From Microbacterium oleivorans (lineage in GTDB: Bacteria > Actinomycetota > Actinomycetes > Actinomycetales > Microbacteriaceae), in contig NZ_LSTV01000005.1 of the NCBI RefSeq assembly GCF_001644225.1, positions 150,387-214,386 of the forward strand: a stretch of DNA of 64,000 bases. The letters run 5' to 3'. Shown in pieces: positions 16,354 to 26,292 of the stretch. The number at the start of each line of letters is the position of its first letter. Position 1 is the first letter of the stretch. The notes below the pieces were generated by a model, which saw only the letters and a program-made list of their open reading frames with translations, was not told the origin of the DNA and ran no database searches. Both the position numbers and the translations under genes were made by a program.

Positions 16354-16950
16354 TCAGCTCCGGCGCTCGGCGATGATCGCCCCGACGGGTCGCGTGCCGC
16401 GCCCGGCGCGGCGGTGGGTCTCGACGACGTCGAACCCGGCGGATTCCAGCACCTGCTGCAGGTCGCCCGCGCGCCAGCGGTAGGCACGCGTGATGGCGTG
16501 GTCGAACGCCTCCGTCTCGTCTGCGTCGAAGTAGCCGAGCAGCAGCGTCCCGCCCGGCCGCAGCACTCGCGCGAATTCAGCCAGCGGCACCCCGATGTCG
16601 GACGGCTCGTGGTGGATCGTCGAGAACCATGCCAGCACGCCGCCGATCGCGGCATCCGCTTCATCGATCGACTCGATGCTCTCGACGTCGAACTGGATGC
16701 CCGGGTGGGTCGCACGAGCGTGGTCGATGAACTCCGGCACCAGGTCGATCCCGCGGATGTCGGCGCCCCGCTCCGCGAGGTGTTGCGTCCAGTGGCCCGG
16801 CCCGCAGCCCGCGTCGATGAGCCGACCGGATGCCGCGGCTCCCCACGTCTCGATGAGGTGGCGATCCGCGTCGTGCATCGCGCTCATGGACCCGAGCGCG
16901 TCCACGTACTCCGCCGCCCGGCGGGAGTACGCGGCAGTCGTGCGGGTCAC
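16354..16950 (-). CDS. Class I SAM-dependent methyltransferase
   Basis: 198 residues. Motif I is RLIDAGCGPGHWTQHLAERG (near 43-62), followed by the acidic IRGIDLVPEF (motif II) and, near 140, RVLRPGGTLLLGYFD (post-motif III). This is a typical Rossmann-like methyltransferase of the small-molecule type; the substrate cannot be told. A GTG at 16950 is used and stands six bases after TAGCCT. The gene is divergent from the metallo-hydrolase gene, with only 42 bases between the two start codons. Confidence 0.88.
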   Translation of the reverse strand: MTRTTAAYSRRAAEYVDALGSMSAMHDADRHLIETWGAAASGRLIDAGCGPGHWTQHLAERGADIRGIDLVPEFIDHARATHPGIQFDVESIESIDEADAAIGGVLAWFSTIHHEPSDIGVPLAEFARVLRPGGTLLLGYFDADETEAFDHAITRAYRWRAGDLQQVLESAGFDVVETHRRAGRGTRPVGAIIAERRS

Positions 16951-16962
16951 CCTGCGAGGCTA
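16951..16962 (-). promoter_or_regulatory. -10 box of the methyltransferase gene, leaderless layout
   Basis: Minus-strand TAGCCT, six bases, then the GTG at 16950. Confidence 0.5.
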
Positions 16963-16980
16963 TCGAGGCCGCCCACGTGA

Positions 16981-16992
16981 GACGATCCCGAG
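16981..16992 (+). promoter_or_regulatory. -10-like box of the metallo-hydrolase gene, leaderless layout
   Basis: GACGAT (one mismatch to TANNNT), six bases, then the GTG at 16993. It lies back to back with the methyltransferase promoter. Confidence 0.35.
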
Positions 16993-17748
16993 GTGAAGAT
17001 CACCCAGGTGCGAAACGCCACGCTGCTGCTCGAGGTCGGCGGCATCCGCGTCCTCGTCGATCCGATGCTGGGGGCGAAGGGGTCGCAGCCCGGATTCGCC
17101 AGCGAGCGCCGCAACCCGCTGGTCGACCTCGTCGTCCCGCTCGCCGATCTGCTCGATCCCGACATCGTGGTCGTGACGCACACGCATTCCGATCACTGGG
17201 ATGCCGCGGCCGCCGCGCTCCTGCCGCGTGACGTTCCCGTACTCGTCCAGCACGACGAGGACGCCGCCAAGATCGCCGACGCCGGCTTCACGCGGGTGAC
17301 CGTCCTGGACGAGCCGACGACGATGCAGGGCGCGACGTTCACGCGCACCGGCGGGCAGCACGGCTCCGACGCGACGCTCGCCGCGGCCCCGCGTCTCGGC
17401 GAGGTGATGGGTGTGGTCATCGCCCACCCCGACGAGCAGACGCTCTACATCGCCGGCGACACCGTCTACCACCCCGCAGTGGAGCAGGCGCTCGCCGCCC
17501 ACCGGCCGGATGTCGTCGTCCTCAACACGGGCGAAGCCGTGCTCCCGGGGCTGGACCCGATCCTCATGGGAGCCGAGGACGTCGTGCGCGTGAACCGTCT
17601 CGCTCCCGATGCCCGCATCGTCGCGGTTCACATGGAGGCGCTCGATCACTGCACCGTCACCCGCGCCGATGTGCGCGCGACAGCGGAGGCGCACGGGATC
17701 GTGGAGTTCGTCGATATCCCGGAGGACGGGCAGACGCTCAGCGTCTGA
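16993..17748 (+). CDS. MBL-fold metallo-hydrolase
   Basis: 251 residues with the metallo-beta-lactamase fold: an early ATLLLEVGGIRVLVDPML strand pair, the zinc-binding VVTHTHSDHWDAA near residue 60 (HxHxDH), IAGDTVYHP with the bridging Asp near 155, and VHMEALDHC near 215 with the last His. The layout resembles UlaG-like and other cytoplasmic hydrolases rather than beta-lactamases, as there is no signal peptide. The substrate is unknown. Its stop abuts the convergent small membrane gene without a gap. Confidence 0.85.
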   Translation: MKITQVRNATLLLEVGGIRVLVDPMLGAKGSQPGFASERRNPLVDLVVPLADLLDPDIVVVTHTHSDHWDAAAAALLPRDVPVLVQHDEDAAKIADAGFTRVTVLDEPTTMQGATFTRTGGQHGSDATLAAAPRLGEVMGVVIAHPDEQTLYIAGDTVYHPAVEQALAAHRPDVVVLNTGEAVLPGLDPILMGAEDVVRVNRLAPDARIVAVHMEALDHCTVTRADVRATAEAHGIVEFVDIPEDGQTLSV

Positions 17749-17907
17749 TCAGCGCTGTGCGCGATTGCTGTTCGCGGCGTTGGTGGCGGCGTCGCGCTCG
17801 CGGTCGAGCAGACCATCACGCACGCCCCGACGCACCGCCAGATACGTGACGTAACTCCAGACGGCGAGCAAGGTCACGGCGAGCACGGCGGCAGTGAGCG
17901 GATCCAT
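17749..17907 (-). CDS. Small membrane protein, 52 residues
   Basis: From the ATG at 17907, MDPLTAAVLAVTLLAVWSYV forms one membrane helix, followed by a charged tail rich in Arg, Asp and Asn. The ATG follows GATGGT by six bases, close to the leaderless pattern; a GTG at 17943 would add 12 residues. The single helix with a basic inner flank predicts a cytoplasmic tail. Function unknown. Confidence 0.6.
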   Translation of the reverse strand: MDPLTAAVLAVTLLAVWSYVTYLAVRRGVRDGLLDRERDAATNAANSNRAQR

Positions 17908-17955
17908 CCGTCCACCATCACGAAGCGCGGGGCCGATGTCCACTGTCGGAAAGGC

Positions 17956-17991
17956 AAAACCCCCGCCATGTAGAAGCTAGGCGAGGGTTTC
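17956..17991 (-). terminator. Terminator-like hairpin after the tRNA cluster
   Basis: Read on the minus strand, AAACCCTCGCC and GGCGGGGGTTT pair with one mismatch around a 12-base loop, ending in TTTT. It lies about 27 bases after the tRNA-Phe end and would stop transcripts from the three-tRNA cluster. Confidence 0.6.
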
Positions 17992-18017
17992 TGGGACCGT
18001 TGTAACGACGGTCCGTG

Positions 18018-18090
18018 TGGCTCCGACGGGCGTCGATCCCGTGACCTCACGATTTTCAGTCGTGCGCTCTACCAACTGAGCTACAGAGCC
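18018..18090 (-). tRNA. tRNA-Phe (GAA)
   Basis: 73 bases that fold as a full cloverleaf on the minus strand: acceptor GGCTCTG pairs with CGGAGCC (one U-G type pair), D-arm GCTC/GAGC, anticodon stem around CTGAAAA with anticodon GAA, and T-arm GGGATCGACGCCC. The discriminator is A and no CCA is encoded. Confidence 0.95.
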
Positions 18091-18159
18091 GCATGGCATC
18101 CGAAGGTGCCATGTCCTAGACGAAGAGCCCTCTGAAAACAAAGGGCTCGTCGCTCGGAG

Positions 18160-18233
18160 CGACCCTGACGGGACTTGAACCCGCGACCTCCGCCGTGACA
18201 GGGCGGCACGCTAACCAACTGCGCTACAGGGCC
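18160..18233 (-). tRNA. tRNA-Asp (GTC)
   Basis: 74 bases on the minus strand: acceptor GGCCCTG with CAGGGTC, D-arm GCGC/GCGT, anticodon loop CTGTCAC with anticodon GTC, T-loop GTTCAAG. The discriminator is G, as expected for tRNA-Asp. No encoded CCA. A short hairpin (GAGCCCT/AGGGCTC, 18125-18148) lies in the spacer to tRNA-Phe and may guide processing. Confidence 0.95.
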
Positions 18234-18254
18234 ATGCTTATTAAATTGTGGGAG

Positions 18255-18327
18255 TGACCCCAACGGGATTCGAACCCGTGCTACCGCCGTGAAAGGGCGG
18301 CGTCCTAGGCCGCTAAACGATGGGGCC
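18255..18327 (-). tRNA. tRNA-Glu (TTC)
   Basis: 73 bases on the minus strand: acceptor GGCCCCA with TGGGGTC, D-arm with the usual TTTAGCGGCC form, anticodon loop CTTTCAC with anticodon TTC, T-loop GTTCGAA. The order Glu-Asp-Phe in one transcript is common in actinobacteria. It is the first gene of the cluster. Confidence 0.95.
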
Positions 18328-18461
18328 GAGCGAACCCGGGGGCTCACGCTTACCGAGGGTCAAGCATATGCGATCCCCGACGAATGTGCGAATCGAGGGC
18401 GCGCCGCCTTCTCCCAGGTCTCCTGCCGAGGCACGATGTCGGTGCCCGTCCGCACTTTCCC

Positions 18462-18491
18462 TGTGACGAATGTGAACAGTGTTGCTACTGT
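18462..18491 (+). promoter_or_regulatory. Probable promoter of the M23 endopeptidase gene
   Basis: TGTGAC (18462-18467) and TACTGT (18486-18491) are separated by 18 bases, about 45 bases before the chosen GTG, leaving room for a leader with the AGGGAAGG ribosome site. Confidence 0.4.
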
Positions 18492-18537
18492 GATGGGCGG
18501 ATCAGCACGCCATCTGGCCGAGGGAAGGGTGTGTGCA

Positions 18538-19995
18538 GTGACCGATCTTTCCGAGGCGTCGGACGTCGATTGCGGCTGCGCGCCCACCGCCGACGAGATG
18601 CGATCGTTCTCTCGCATCAGTCGGCGCAACGCCCTGGGACTCGGCATCCTCGGTGTGGCCGCGGCATCCACCGGTCTGGGCTTCGCCCTTCCCGCCTTCG
18701 CCGCCACCTCGTACCCCAGCTGGGACGACGTCGAGAAGGCCCGCAACAACGAAGCCGCCAAGGGCTCTGAGATCACCCGCATCCAGAACCTCATCTCGTC
18801 GCTCGAGAACGACGTCGCCGCCAAGCAGGCCGAAGCCGAGCGCCTCGGCGTCGAGTACCAGGACGCCCTCATCGCGTTCGAGGACGCCGCTGCCCGTGCC
18901 GACGCGCTGCAGGCCAAGGCCGACGCCGAAGAGGCCCGCGCCAAGGAGTCCGCTGCGAAGCTCGGCGTCCTCGCCGCACAGCAGTACCGCTCCGGCAAGG
19001 GCGACGCGACCCTCGAGCTCTTCTTCTCCGACTCGTCCGCCAGCGCCGACGACCTGCTCGGACGCCTCGGCACCATGGACCGCCTCGTCGACGCCAACCG
19101 CGATGTCTACGCCGAGGCCGTCGGCGCTCGCGACAGCGCGAAGAGCCTCGCCGCCCAGGCCCAGGTCGCACGCGACGAGCGCGACAAGCGCAAGGTCGAG
19201 GCCGAGCAGAAGATGCAGGCTGCGCAGGATGCCGCGCAAGCCGCGCAGGCCGCCCTCGCCGCCCAGAACGAACACCGCGAAGTCCTCGAAGCGCAGCTCG
19301 ACGCCCTCCGCGACACCACGGCCAAGACCGTGGCCGGGTACAAGGCCGGCGTCGAAGCCGCCCGCAAGGCGCGCGAAGAGGCCGCCCGCAAGGCGCGTGA
19401 AGAGGCCGCCCGCAAGGCTCGCGAAGAGGAAGCCCGCCGCATCGCGGAAGAGAAGCGCCGCCGCGAAGAAGAGGCCAAGAACAACCAGGGTGGCGGCGGT
19501 TCGAGCGGCGGCGGTGGCGGCGGTTCCAGCAGTGGCGGTTCCAGCGGGGGCGGCGGGGGTGGCGGCGTCGTCCAGTCGTCCGGGTGGGTGCGTCCCGCCC
19601 ACGGCTGGATCAGCTCCTGGTTCGGCACGCGCGGCAGCATCTGCGGTTCCGGCGGCTGCACGGCCAGCGGCCACCGCGGCATCGACTTCGCCAGCTCCTG
19701 CGGCTCGCCGATCTACGCCGCGGCATCCGGCACCGTCGTCTTCGCCGGCTACAGCGGAGCCTGGGGCAACTACATCCAGGTCCGCCACAGCGACGGCACC
19801 GTCACCGGGTACGCGCACATCATCAACGGCGGCTACAACGTCGGCTACGGCGACCGCGTCCGCGCCGGTCAGACGATCGCCTACATCGGCAGCACCGGCG
19901 CCTCCACCGGCTGCCACCTGCACTTCGAGGTTTACCGCGGAGGCGTCCGCATCGACCCGGCGCCCTTCCTGCGCGCCCGCGGCATCAGCGTCTGA
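18538..19995 (+). CDS. Secreted coiled-coil M23 (LytM) peptidoglycan endopeptidase
   Basis: 485 residues from a GTG that follows AGGGAAGG by nine bases. An ISRRNALGLGILGVAAAS stretch followed by ALPAFA-A looks like a Tat signal peptide ending near residue 58. Residues about 60-315 are a long Ala/Glu/Lys coiled coil that includes three exact eight-residue repeats. A Gly/Ser-rich linker then leads to an M23 domain with the zinc ligands in GHRGIDF and in GCHLHFEVY. This is the layout of EnvC/NlpD-like and mycobacterial RipA-partner hydrolases that cut cross-links during cell division. All catalytic residues are present, so it may act directly. Confidence 0.88.
   Translation: MTDLSEASDVDCGCAPTADEMRSFSRISRRNALGLGILGVAAASTGLGFALPAFAATSYPSWDDVEKARNNEAAKGSEITRIQNLISSLENDVAAKQAEAERLGVEYQDALIAFEDAAARADALQAKADAEEARAKESAAKLGVLAAQQYRSGKGDATLELFFSDSSASADDLLGRLGTMDRLVDANRDVYAEAVGARDSAKSLAAQAQVARDERDKRKVEAEQKMQAAQDAAQAAQAALAAQNEHREVLEAQLDALRDTTAKTVAGYKAGVEAARKAREEAARKAREEAARKAREEEARRIAEEKRRREEEAKNNQGGGGSSGGGGGGSSSGGSSGGGGGGGVVQSSGWVRPAHGWISSWFGTRGSICGSGGCTASGHRGIDFASSCGSPIYAAASGTVVFAGYSGAWGNYIQVRHSDGTVTGYAHIINGGYNVGYGDRVRAGQTIAYIGSTGASTGCHLHFEVYRGGVRIDPAPFLRARGISV
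19357..19428 (+). repeat. Three 24-bp tandem repeats inside the coiled coil
   Basis: Three adjacent 24-bp units, each encoding Ala-Ala-Arg-Lys-Ala-Arg-Glu-Glu, differ only at third codon positions (for example GCGCGC, GCGCGT, GCTCGC). They lengthen the coiled coil by exact heptad-like steps and are likely to vary in number between strains. Confidence 0.9.
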
Positions 19996-20016
19996 CGCCG
20001 CTCGCCCGGAGACGAC

Positions 20017-20050
20017 AGAGGGTCGGATGCCGCGCGGCATCCGACCCTCT
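20017..20050. terminator. Perfect two-way terminator between the endopeptidase and pyrophosphatase genes
   Basis: A 17-bp perfect inverted repeat with no unpaired loop bases in the sequence (arms 20017-20033 and 20034-20050, core CGGATGCCGC/GCGGCATCCG) lies between two converging genes. It is built from the frequent GGATGCC word of this genome. Confidence 0.85.
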
Positions 20051-20060
20051 TCGTGTCACG

Positions 20061-20594
20061 TCAGAGCGTGTTCGGCGACTCGCCCTCACCCTGCGTGCGG
20101 GTCTCGCCCTCGTGCTGCTCGAAGCGCTCGAACGCCTCGCCGACCAGGCGCTCGGCCTCGGCGGCGTTCGCCCACTCGTCGACCTTGACCCACTTGCCCG
20201 GCTCGAGGTCCTTGTAGCGCTCGAAGAAGTGGCCGATCTCGCCCTTGGTCCACTCGTCGATGTCGTCGACGTCCTGAATGTGCGACCAGCGCGGATCCTT
20301 CGCGAGGACCGCGACGACCTTGTCGTCGCCACCGGCCTCGTCGCTCATCTTCAGGACGGCGACGGGGCGGACCTTGGCCAGCACGCCCGGGTAGATCTCG
20401 CGGTCGAGCAGGACCAGCACGTCGAGCGGGTCGCCGTCCTCGCCGAGCGTGTTCTCGAAGAAGCCGTAGTTCGCGGGGTACCCCATGGGGGTGAACAGAA
20501 CGCGGTCGAGGAAGACGCGGCCCGTGCCGTGGTCGACCTCGTACTTCACGCGGCTGCCGCGCGGGATCTCGATGACGGCGTCGTACGCGCCCAT
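20061..20594 (-). CDS. ppa: Inorganic pyrophosphatase
   Basis: 177 residues, the normal size of a family I soluble pyrophosphatase. It shows the substrate site in KYEVDHGTGRVFLDR, the GYPANYGFFENTLGEDGDPLDVLVL signature region with its Asp cluster (D-x-D-P-x-D-V), and the later VDDIDEWTKGEI stretch. It hydrolyses pyrophosphate and drives biosynthesis in the cytoplasm. AAAGGAG lies ten bases before the ATG, and a minus-strand TAGGCT at 20634-20639 is a likely -10 box. Convergent with the M23 gene. Confidence 0.97.
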   Translation of the reverse strand: MGAYDAVIEIPRGSRVKYEVDHGTGRVFLDRVLFTPMGYPANYGFFENTLGEDGDPLDVLVLLDREIYPGVLAKVRPVAVLKMSDEAGGDDKVVAVLAKDPRWSHIQDVDDIDEWTKGEIGHFFERYKDLEPGKWVKVDEWANAAEAERLVGEAFERFEQHEGETRTQGEGESPNTL

Positions 20595-20654
20595 GCCTGT
20601 GCTCCTTTGAATGTCCGGTGGGATGCGCCGACCAGCCTACTGGCGCCGCTGCGT

Positions 20655-20730
20655 GTGCCGAACTCCGGAAGAAGCGCCGCGAACAGCCGCCTTCGGCCCC
20701 TGTCGCCGCGGTTTCACCTGCATTCGGCAC
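20655..20730. repeat. Intergenic imperfect palindrome, GTGCCGAA...TTCGGCAC type
   Basis: Eight-base perfect end arms (GTGCCGAA at 20655 and TTCGGCAC at 20723) flank a 60-base core; the inner side of the right arm reads CACCTGCAT, close to the arm of the element at 44681-44751. Both sit in gaps between genes, so they may belong to one small repeat family. Nothing else beyond the two promoters was seen in the 266-base ppa-tilS gap. Confidence 0.45.
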
Positions 20731-20848
20731 GCCGCCGCGCACCGTCTTCAGTCTCCACGCCCGTGGCGGGCGCCCGCCCGGCGCGGAATCACGCGCGAGC
20801 CCCGACAGGCCTCGGCGCCGCAGACTGAGTACGGCACACTGGGCCGGA

Positions 20849-20860
20849 TAGCGTGGAGCC
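20849..20860 (+). promoter_or_regulatory. -10 box of tilS, leaderless layout
   Basis: TAGCGT, six bases, then the GTG at 20861. Confidence 0.5.
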
Positions 20861-21889
20861 GTGCCGTCCCTGAACCCCGCTGTCGCCGAGGTCCGCCGCG
20901 CCGTCCGCGCCGCCCTGACCGGGCTTCCGGAGGGCGCCGTCGTCATCGTCGGGCTGTCGGGCGGGGCCGATTCGCTGGCTCTGGCCGCGGCCGTCGGCTT
21001 CGAGGCACCCAAGCTCGGACTGCGGGCCGCCTCGGTCACCGTCGACCACGGTCTGCAGGCCGACTCGGCCGAGGTCGCCGCCCGCGCCGCGCGCGCGGCC
21101 GCACGCCTCGACCTCGACCCGGTCGTCGTGCGCGTCGAGGTCGGTGCCGACGGCGGACCCGAGGCCGCCGCACGCGATGCGCGGTACCGCGTGCTCCGGG
21201 ATGCCGCGCGCGACGCCCGCGCCGCCGCGGTGCTGGTGGCCCACACCCTCGACGACCAGGCCGAGACCGTCCTCCTGGGGCTCGCGCGCGGATCGGGGGC
21301 GGGCAGCCTGCAGGGGATGGCGGCGACATCCGATCTCGACGGCGTGCCGCTGCTGCGGCCCCTGCTCGAGGTGCGCCGCGCGACGACGCGGGCCGCCTGC
21401 GCCGCGCAGGGCCTCGAGCCCTGGGACGACCCCCACAACGAAGACGCGCGCTACACCCGCGTGCGCGTCCGCGAGCGGGTGCTGCCCGTGCTCGAGGCCG
21501 AGCTCGGCCCGGGTATCGCCGAGGCGCTCGCCAGGACGGCGGCGCAGCTGCGGGAGGACGCCGAGGCCTTCGACGAGATGATCGACGAGACCATCGAGGA
21601 CATCGTCGAGCACGCCGAGGCCGGCATCGCCGTCTCGGTCGCCGCGCTCGCCGCCAACCCGCCGGCGTTGCGCCACCGCATCATCCGGCACGTCGTCGCG
21701 AGCGAGTTCCACGCCTCGCTGACGCGCACGCAGACCCTCGAGGTGGCGCGGCTGGTGACGGACTGGGCGGGGCAGGGTCCCATCGACCTGCCCGGATGCC
21801 GCGCCCGCCGCGTCGGCGCGATGATCGAGTTCACGGGAGCCGAGGCCGGGACGGGCGCCCGGTTCCCGGCATCCGATCGCGAACTTTAG
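20861..21889 (+). CDS. tilS: tRNA(Ile)-lysidine synthase
   Basis: 342 residues. The N-type ATP pyrophosphatase loop VGLSGGADSLAL lies near residue 30, followed by VDHGLQADS and VAHTLDDQAETVLL, all typical of TilS; GLARGSGAGSLQGM completes the active site. The enzyme changes cytidine 34 of tRNA-Ile(CAU) into lysidine so that it reads AUA. The C-terminal part is short, as in other actinobacteria. The GTG start stands six bases after TAGCGT. Its own stop codon TAG forms the first half of the -10 box of hpt. Confidence 0.95.
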   Translation: MPSLNPAVAEVRRAVRAALTGLPEGAVVIVGLSGGADSLALAAAVGFEAPKLGLRAASVTVDHGLQADSAEVAARAARAAARLDLDPVVVRVEVGADGGPEAAARDARYRVLRDAARDARAAAVLVAHTLDDQAETVLLGLARGSGAGSLQGMAATSDLDGVPLLRPLLEVRRATTRAACAAQGLEPWDDPHNEDARYTRVRVRERVLPVLEAELGPGIAEALARTAAQLREDAEAFDEMIDETIEDIVEHAEAGIAVSVAALAANPPALRHRIIRHVVASEFHASLTRTQTLEVARLVTDWAGQGPIDLPGCRARRVGAMIEFTGAEAGTGARFPASDREL

Positions 21890-21898
21890 ACTTCTGCA
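21887..21898 (+). promoter_or_regulatory. -10 box of hpt overlapping the tilS stop, leaderless layout
   Basis: TAGACT at 21887-21892 includes the tilS stop TAG; six bases follow, then the hpt ATG. This is the cleanest example of the pattern in the window. Confidence 0.6.
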
Positions 21899-22450
21899 AT
21901 GCGCGCAGCCGAGATCGCCGACCAGCTCACCGATGTCCTCGTCACCGAGGAGGAGATCCAGGCCAAACTCGAACAGCTCGCGCGGCAGGTGGAGGCCGAC
22001 TACGAGGGCAAGGATCTGCTGCTCGTCGGGGTGCTGAAGGGCGCGGTCATGGTCATGGCCGACTTCGCGCGCTCGCTCAAGCGCCCGATCGAGATGGACT
22101 GGATGGCGGTCTCGTCGTACGGCGCCAGCACGAAGTCCAGCGGTGTCGTGCAGATCCGGAAGGACCTCGACACCGACATCTCGGGCAAGCACGTCCTGAT
22201 CGTCGAGGACATCATCGACTCGGGCCTCACCCTCAGCTGGCTGCTCGAGAACTTCGCGTCGCGCGGCGCGGCGTCGATCGAAGTGCTCGCGCTGCTGCGC
22301 AAGCCCGAGGCCGCCAAGGTCGAGATCGACTGCCGCTACGTCGGCTTCGACATCCCGGTGGAGTTCGTCGTCGGCTACGGACTCGACTTCGCGGAGAAGT
22401 ACCGCAACCTCCGCGACGTGGCGGTCCTCGCACCCCACGTCTACGCCTGA
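21899..22450 (+). CDS. hpt: Hypoxanthine phosphoribosyltransferase
   Basis: 183 residues, the usual length. The PRPP-binding motif VLIVEDIIDSGLTLSWLL lies near residue 100, and the N-terminal DLLLVGVLKGAVMVMADF and MAVSSYGAST segments match the family. It salvages hypoxanthine and guanine into IMP and GMP using PRPP. The order tilS-hpt-ftsH is conserved across many Gram-positive bacteria. It has its own leaderless-type promoter despite only nine bases after tilS. Confidence 0.97.
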   Translation: MRAAEIADQLTDVLVTEEEIQAKLEQLARQVEADYEGKDLLLVGVLKGAVMVMADFARSLKRPIEMDWMAVSSYGASTKSSGVVQIRKDLDTDISGKHVLIVEDIIDSGLTLSWLLENFASRGAASIEVLALLRKPEAAKVEIDCRYVGFDIPVEFVVGYGLDFAEKYRNLRDVAVLAPHVYA

Positions 22451-22519
22451 TTCCGCGCGGTACGCCGAAAACGAACGCACAGACCCCGCATAGCCCTGCG
22501 GGGGTAGCCTGAACGCACC

Positions 22520-24523
<2,004 letters not shown>

Positions 24524-24533
24524 GGCGGCCCGC

Positions 24534-25124
24534 ATGGCGGTCGACCGCGAGCGCGTCACCGAGCTGGTCCGAGAACTGCTCGTGGCCATCGGTGAGGATC
24601 CGGAGCGCCCGGGCCTGAAGCTCACCCCGCAGCGCGTCGCCGACGCGTACGCCGAGTTCTTCTCCGGAGTGGGGGAGGATGCCGCGGCGCCCCTCGCCCG
24701 CACGATCTCGGTCACGCGGGGACCGGCCCCCGACACCCTCCCGTCCGGGGCGGTCATGCTGCGCGACATCCGCTTCCAGTCGATGTGCGAGCACCACCTG
24801 CTGCCCTTCGCCGGGCATGCGCATGTCGCGTACCTGCCGGGGGAGCAGGTCGTGGGGCTCGGTGCCCTGCCCAGGGTGATCGACATCCTCGCCGCACGGC
24901 CGCAGGTGCAGGAGCGGCTCGGTGAGCAGATCGCGGACGCGATCGCGGGCTCGATCGACACGCGTGGAGTTCTCGTCGTGCTCGACGCGGTGCATGAGTG
25001 CGTGACGATGCGGGGCGGCCGTCAGACCGCGGCATCCACCGTCACCGTGGCGGCCCGCGGCCTGTACACCGAGGCGGCCGCGCGCGCCGAGGCGATCGCA
25101 CTGCTCACGGGCGGCCGGACGTGA
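24534..25124 (+). CDS. folE: GTP cyclohydrolase I
   Basis: 196 residues from ATG 24534, ten bases after ftsH. The zinc-binding Cys/His of QSMCEHHLLPFAGHAHVAYLP and the second Cys in HECVTMRGGRQ are present, together with VVGLGALPRVIDILAARPQVQERL, the best-known FolE stretch. It converts GTP to dihydroneopterin triphosphate, the first step of folate synthesis. The open frame upstream of this ATG is a shadow of ftsH. It starts a run of six genes linked by short overlaps. Confidence 0.97.
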   Translation: MAVDRERVTELVRELLVAIGEDPERPGLKLTPQRVADAYAEFFSGVGEDAAAPLARTISVTRGPAPDTLPSGAVMLRDIRFQSMCEHHLLPFAGHAHVAYLPGEQVVGLGALPRVIDILAARPQVQERLGEQIADAIAGSIDTRGVLVVLDAVHECVTMRGGRQTAASTVTVAARGLYTEAAARAEAIALLTGGRT

Positions 25125-25930
25125 CCCTGGTGATGGGTGTCGTGAACGTCACTCCCGACTCGTTCAGCGACGGGGGGCGGTACGCCTCGCACGAGTCGGC
25201 GATCGCGCACGGACGGGCTCTGCGTCACGATGGGGCCGACGTGCTGGACATCGGCGGGGAGTCGACGAGGCCGGGCGCCCAGCGCGTCGCGCCCGAGGAG
25301 GAGCAGAGCCGCATCCTCCCGGTCGTCGAGGCGCTCGCCGCCGACGGTGCGACGATCAGCGTCGACACGATGAACGCGAGCACCGCCGCGTCCGCGGTCG
25401 CCGCGGGTGCGCGGATCGTCAACGACGTCTCGGGCGGTCTCGCCGACGCGGACATGCTCGCCGCGGTCGCGGGCACCGACGCCGACATCGTCCTGCAGCA
25501 TTGGCGCGGGCACTCGGCCGACATGTACGGCACCGCCGTCTACGACGACATCGTCGGCGAGGTGGTCGGAGAGCTCGGCGAGCGGGTCGCCGCGGCCCGG
25601 GCGGCCGGCATCCCGGATCACCGGATCGTCGTCGACCCGGGCTTCGGCTTCGGCAAGACGCCCGAGCAGAACTGGCAGGTCGTCCGCGGTCTCGATCGGC
25701 TCCTGGCCGATGGTCACCGGGTCCTCATCGGCACGAGCCGCAAGCGGATGCTGGCGGTCGCCGCCGCCGGCGCGGGCGTCGAGCTCGCGGGTCAGGACGA
25801 CCTCGACCTCGCGACCGCCGTCACGAGCGTCCTCGCCGCGCAGGCGGGGGTGTGGGCGGTGCGCGTGCACGACGTGGCCGCCACACGCCTCGCGCTCGCG
25901 GTGCGCGCGGCGTGGGAGGGGGAGCGATGA
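25121..25930 (+). CDS. folP: Dihydropteroate synthase
   Basis: 269 residues starting at a GTG that overlaps the folE stop by four bases (GTGA). The pterin-binding TIM barrel is shown by MGVVNVTPDSFSDGG at the start, the IGGESTRPGA loop near 43, VNDVSGG, and the C-terminal LIGTSRKRML motif. It joins p-aminobenzoate and dihydropterin pyrophosphate; sulfonamides compete at this site. Nothing unusual is seen in these loops. Confidence 0.97.
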   Translation: MTLVMGVVNVTPDSFSDGGRYASHESAIAHGRALRHDGADVLDIGGESTRPGAQRVAPEEEQSRILPVVEALAADGATISVDTMNASTAASAVAAGARIVNDVSGGLADADMLAAVAGTDADIVLQHWRGHSADMYGTAVYDDIVGEVVGELGERVAAARAAGIPDHRIVVDPGFGFGKTPEQNWQVVRGLDRLLADGHRVLIGTSRKRMLAVAAAGAGVELAGQDDLDLATAVTSVLAAQAGVWAVRVHDVAATRLALAVRAAWEGER

Positions 25931-26292
25931 CCGACGAGATCGCGATCACCGGCATCCGTGCCATGGGGTATCACGGCGTCTACGACCACGAACGCCGCGA
26001 CGGTCAGGAGTTCGTCGCCGACCTCGTGCTGTCTCTGTCGCTCGCGCCGGCGGCGGCCAGTGACGACGTCGTCGACACCGTGCACTACGGTGAGGTCGCC
26101 GAACGGGTCGCGGCGCTGCTCGCAGGCGACCCGGTCAACCTCATCGAGACGCTCGCCGAGCGCATCGCGACCGCCGTGCTCGCCGGGTGGCCGCTCGTCC
26201 AGACTGTCGCCGTCACCGTGCACAAGCCGGCAGCTCCCATCCCCGTCCCGTTCGGCGACGTCGCCGTGACCGTCCGGCGGTCGCGCCCATGA
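25927..26292 (+). CDS. folB: Dihydroneopterin aldolase
   Basis: 121 residues, ATG overlapping the folP stop by four bases. It has the short FolB fold: ITGIRAMGYHGVYDHERRDGQEF at the N-terminus with the substrate-binding Tyr/His area, then LIETLAERIATAVL near 75 and the C-terminal VTVHKP strand with the catalytic Lys. It splits dihydroneopterin into hydroxymethyl-dihydropterin and glycolaldehyde. Confidence 0.96.
   Translation: MTDEIAITGIRAMGYHGVYDHERRDGQEFVADLVLSLSLAPAAASDDVVDTVHYGEVAERVAALLAGDPVNLIETLAERIATAVLAGWPLVQTVAVTVHKPAAPIPVPFGDVAVTVRRSRP

Noticed and set aside
18125..18148. Hairpin between tRNA-Asp and tRNA-Phe as a terminator
   Set aside because: A seven-base stem without T run inside one closely spaced tRNA cluster is more likely a processing feature; the likely terminator is after tRNA-Phe.
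19357..19428. Tandem 24-bp repeats as a possible CRISPR array
   Set aside because: The units touch without spacers and stay in frame inside a coiled-coil coding region. No cas gene was seen in the window.
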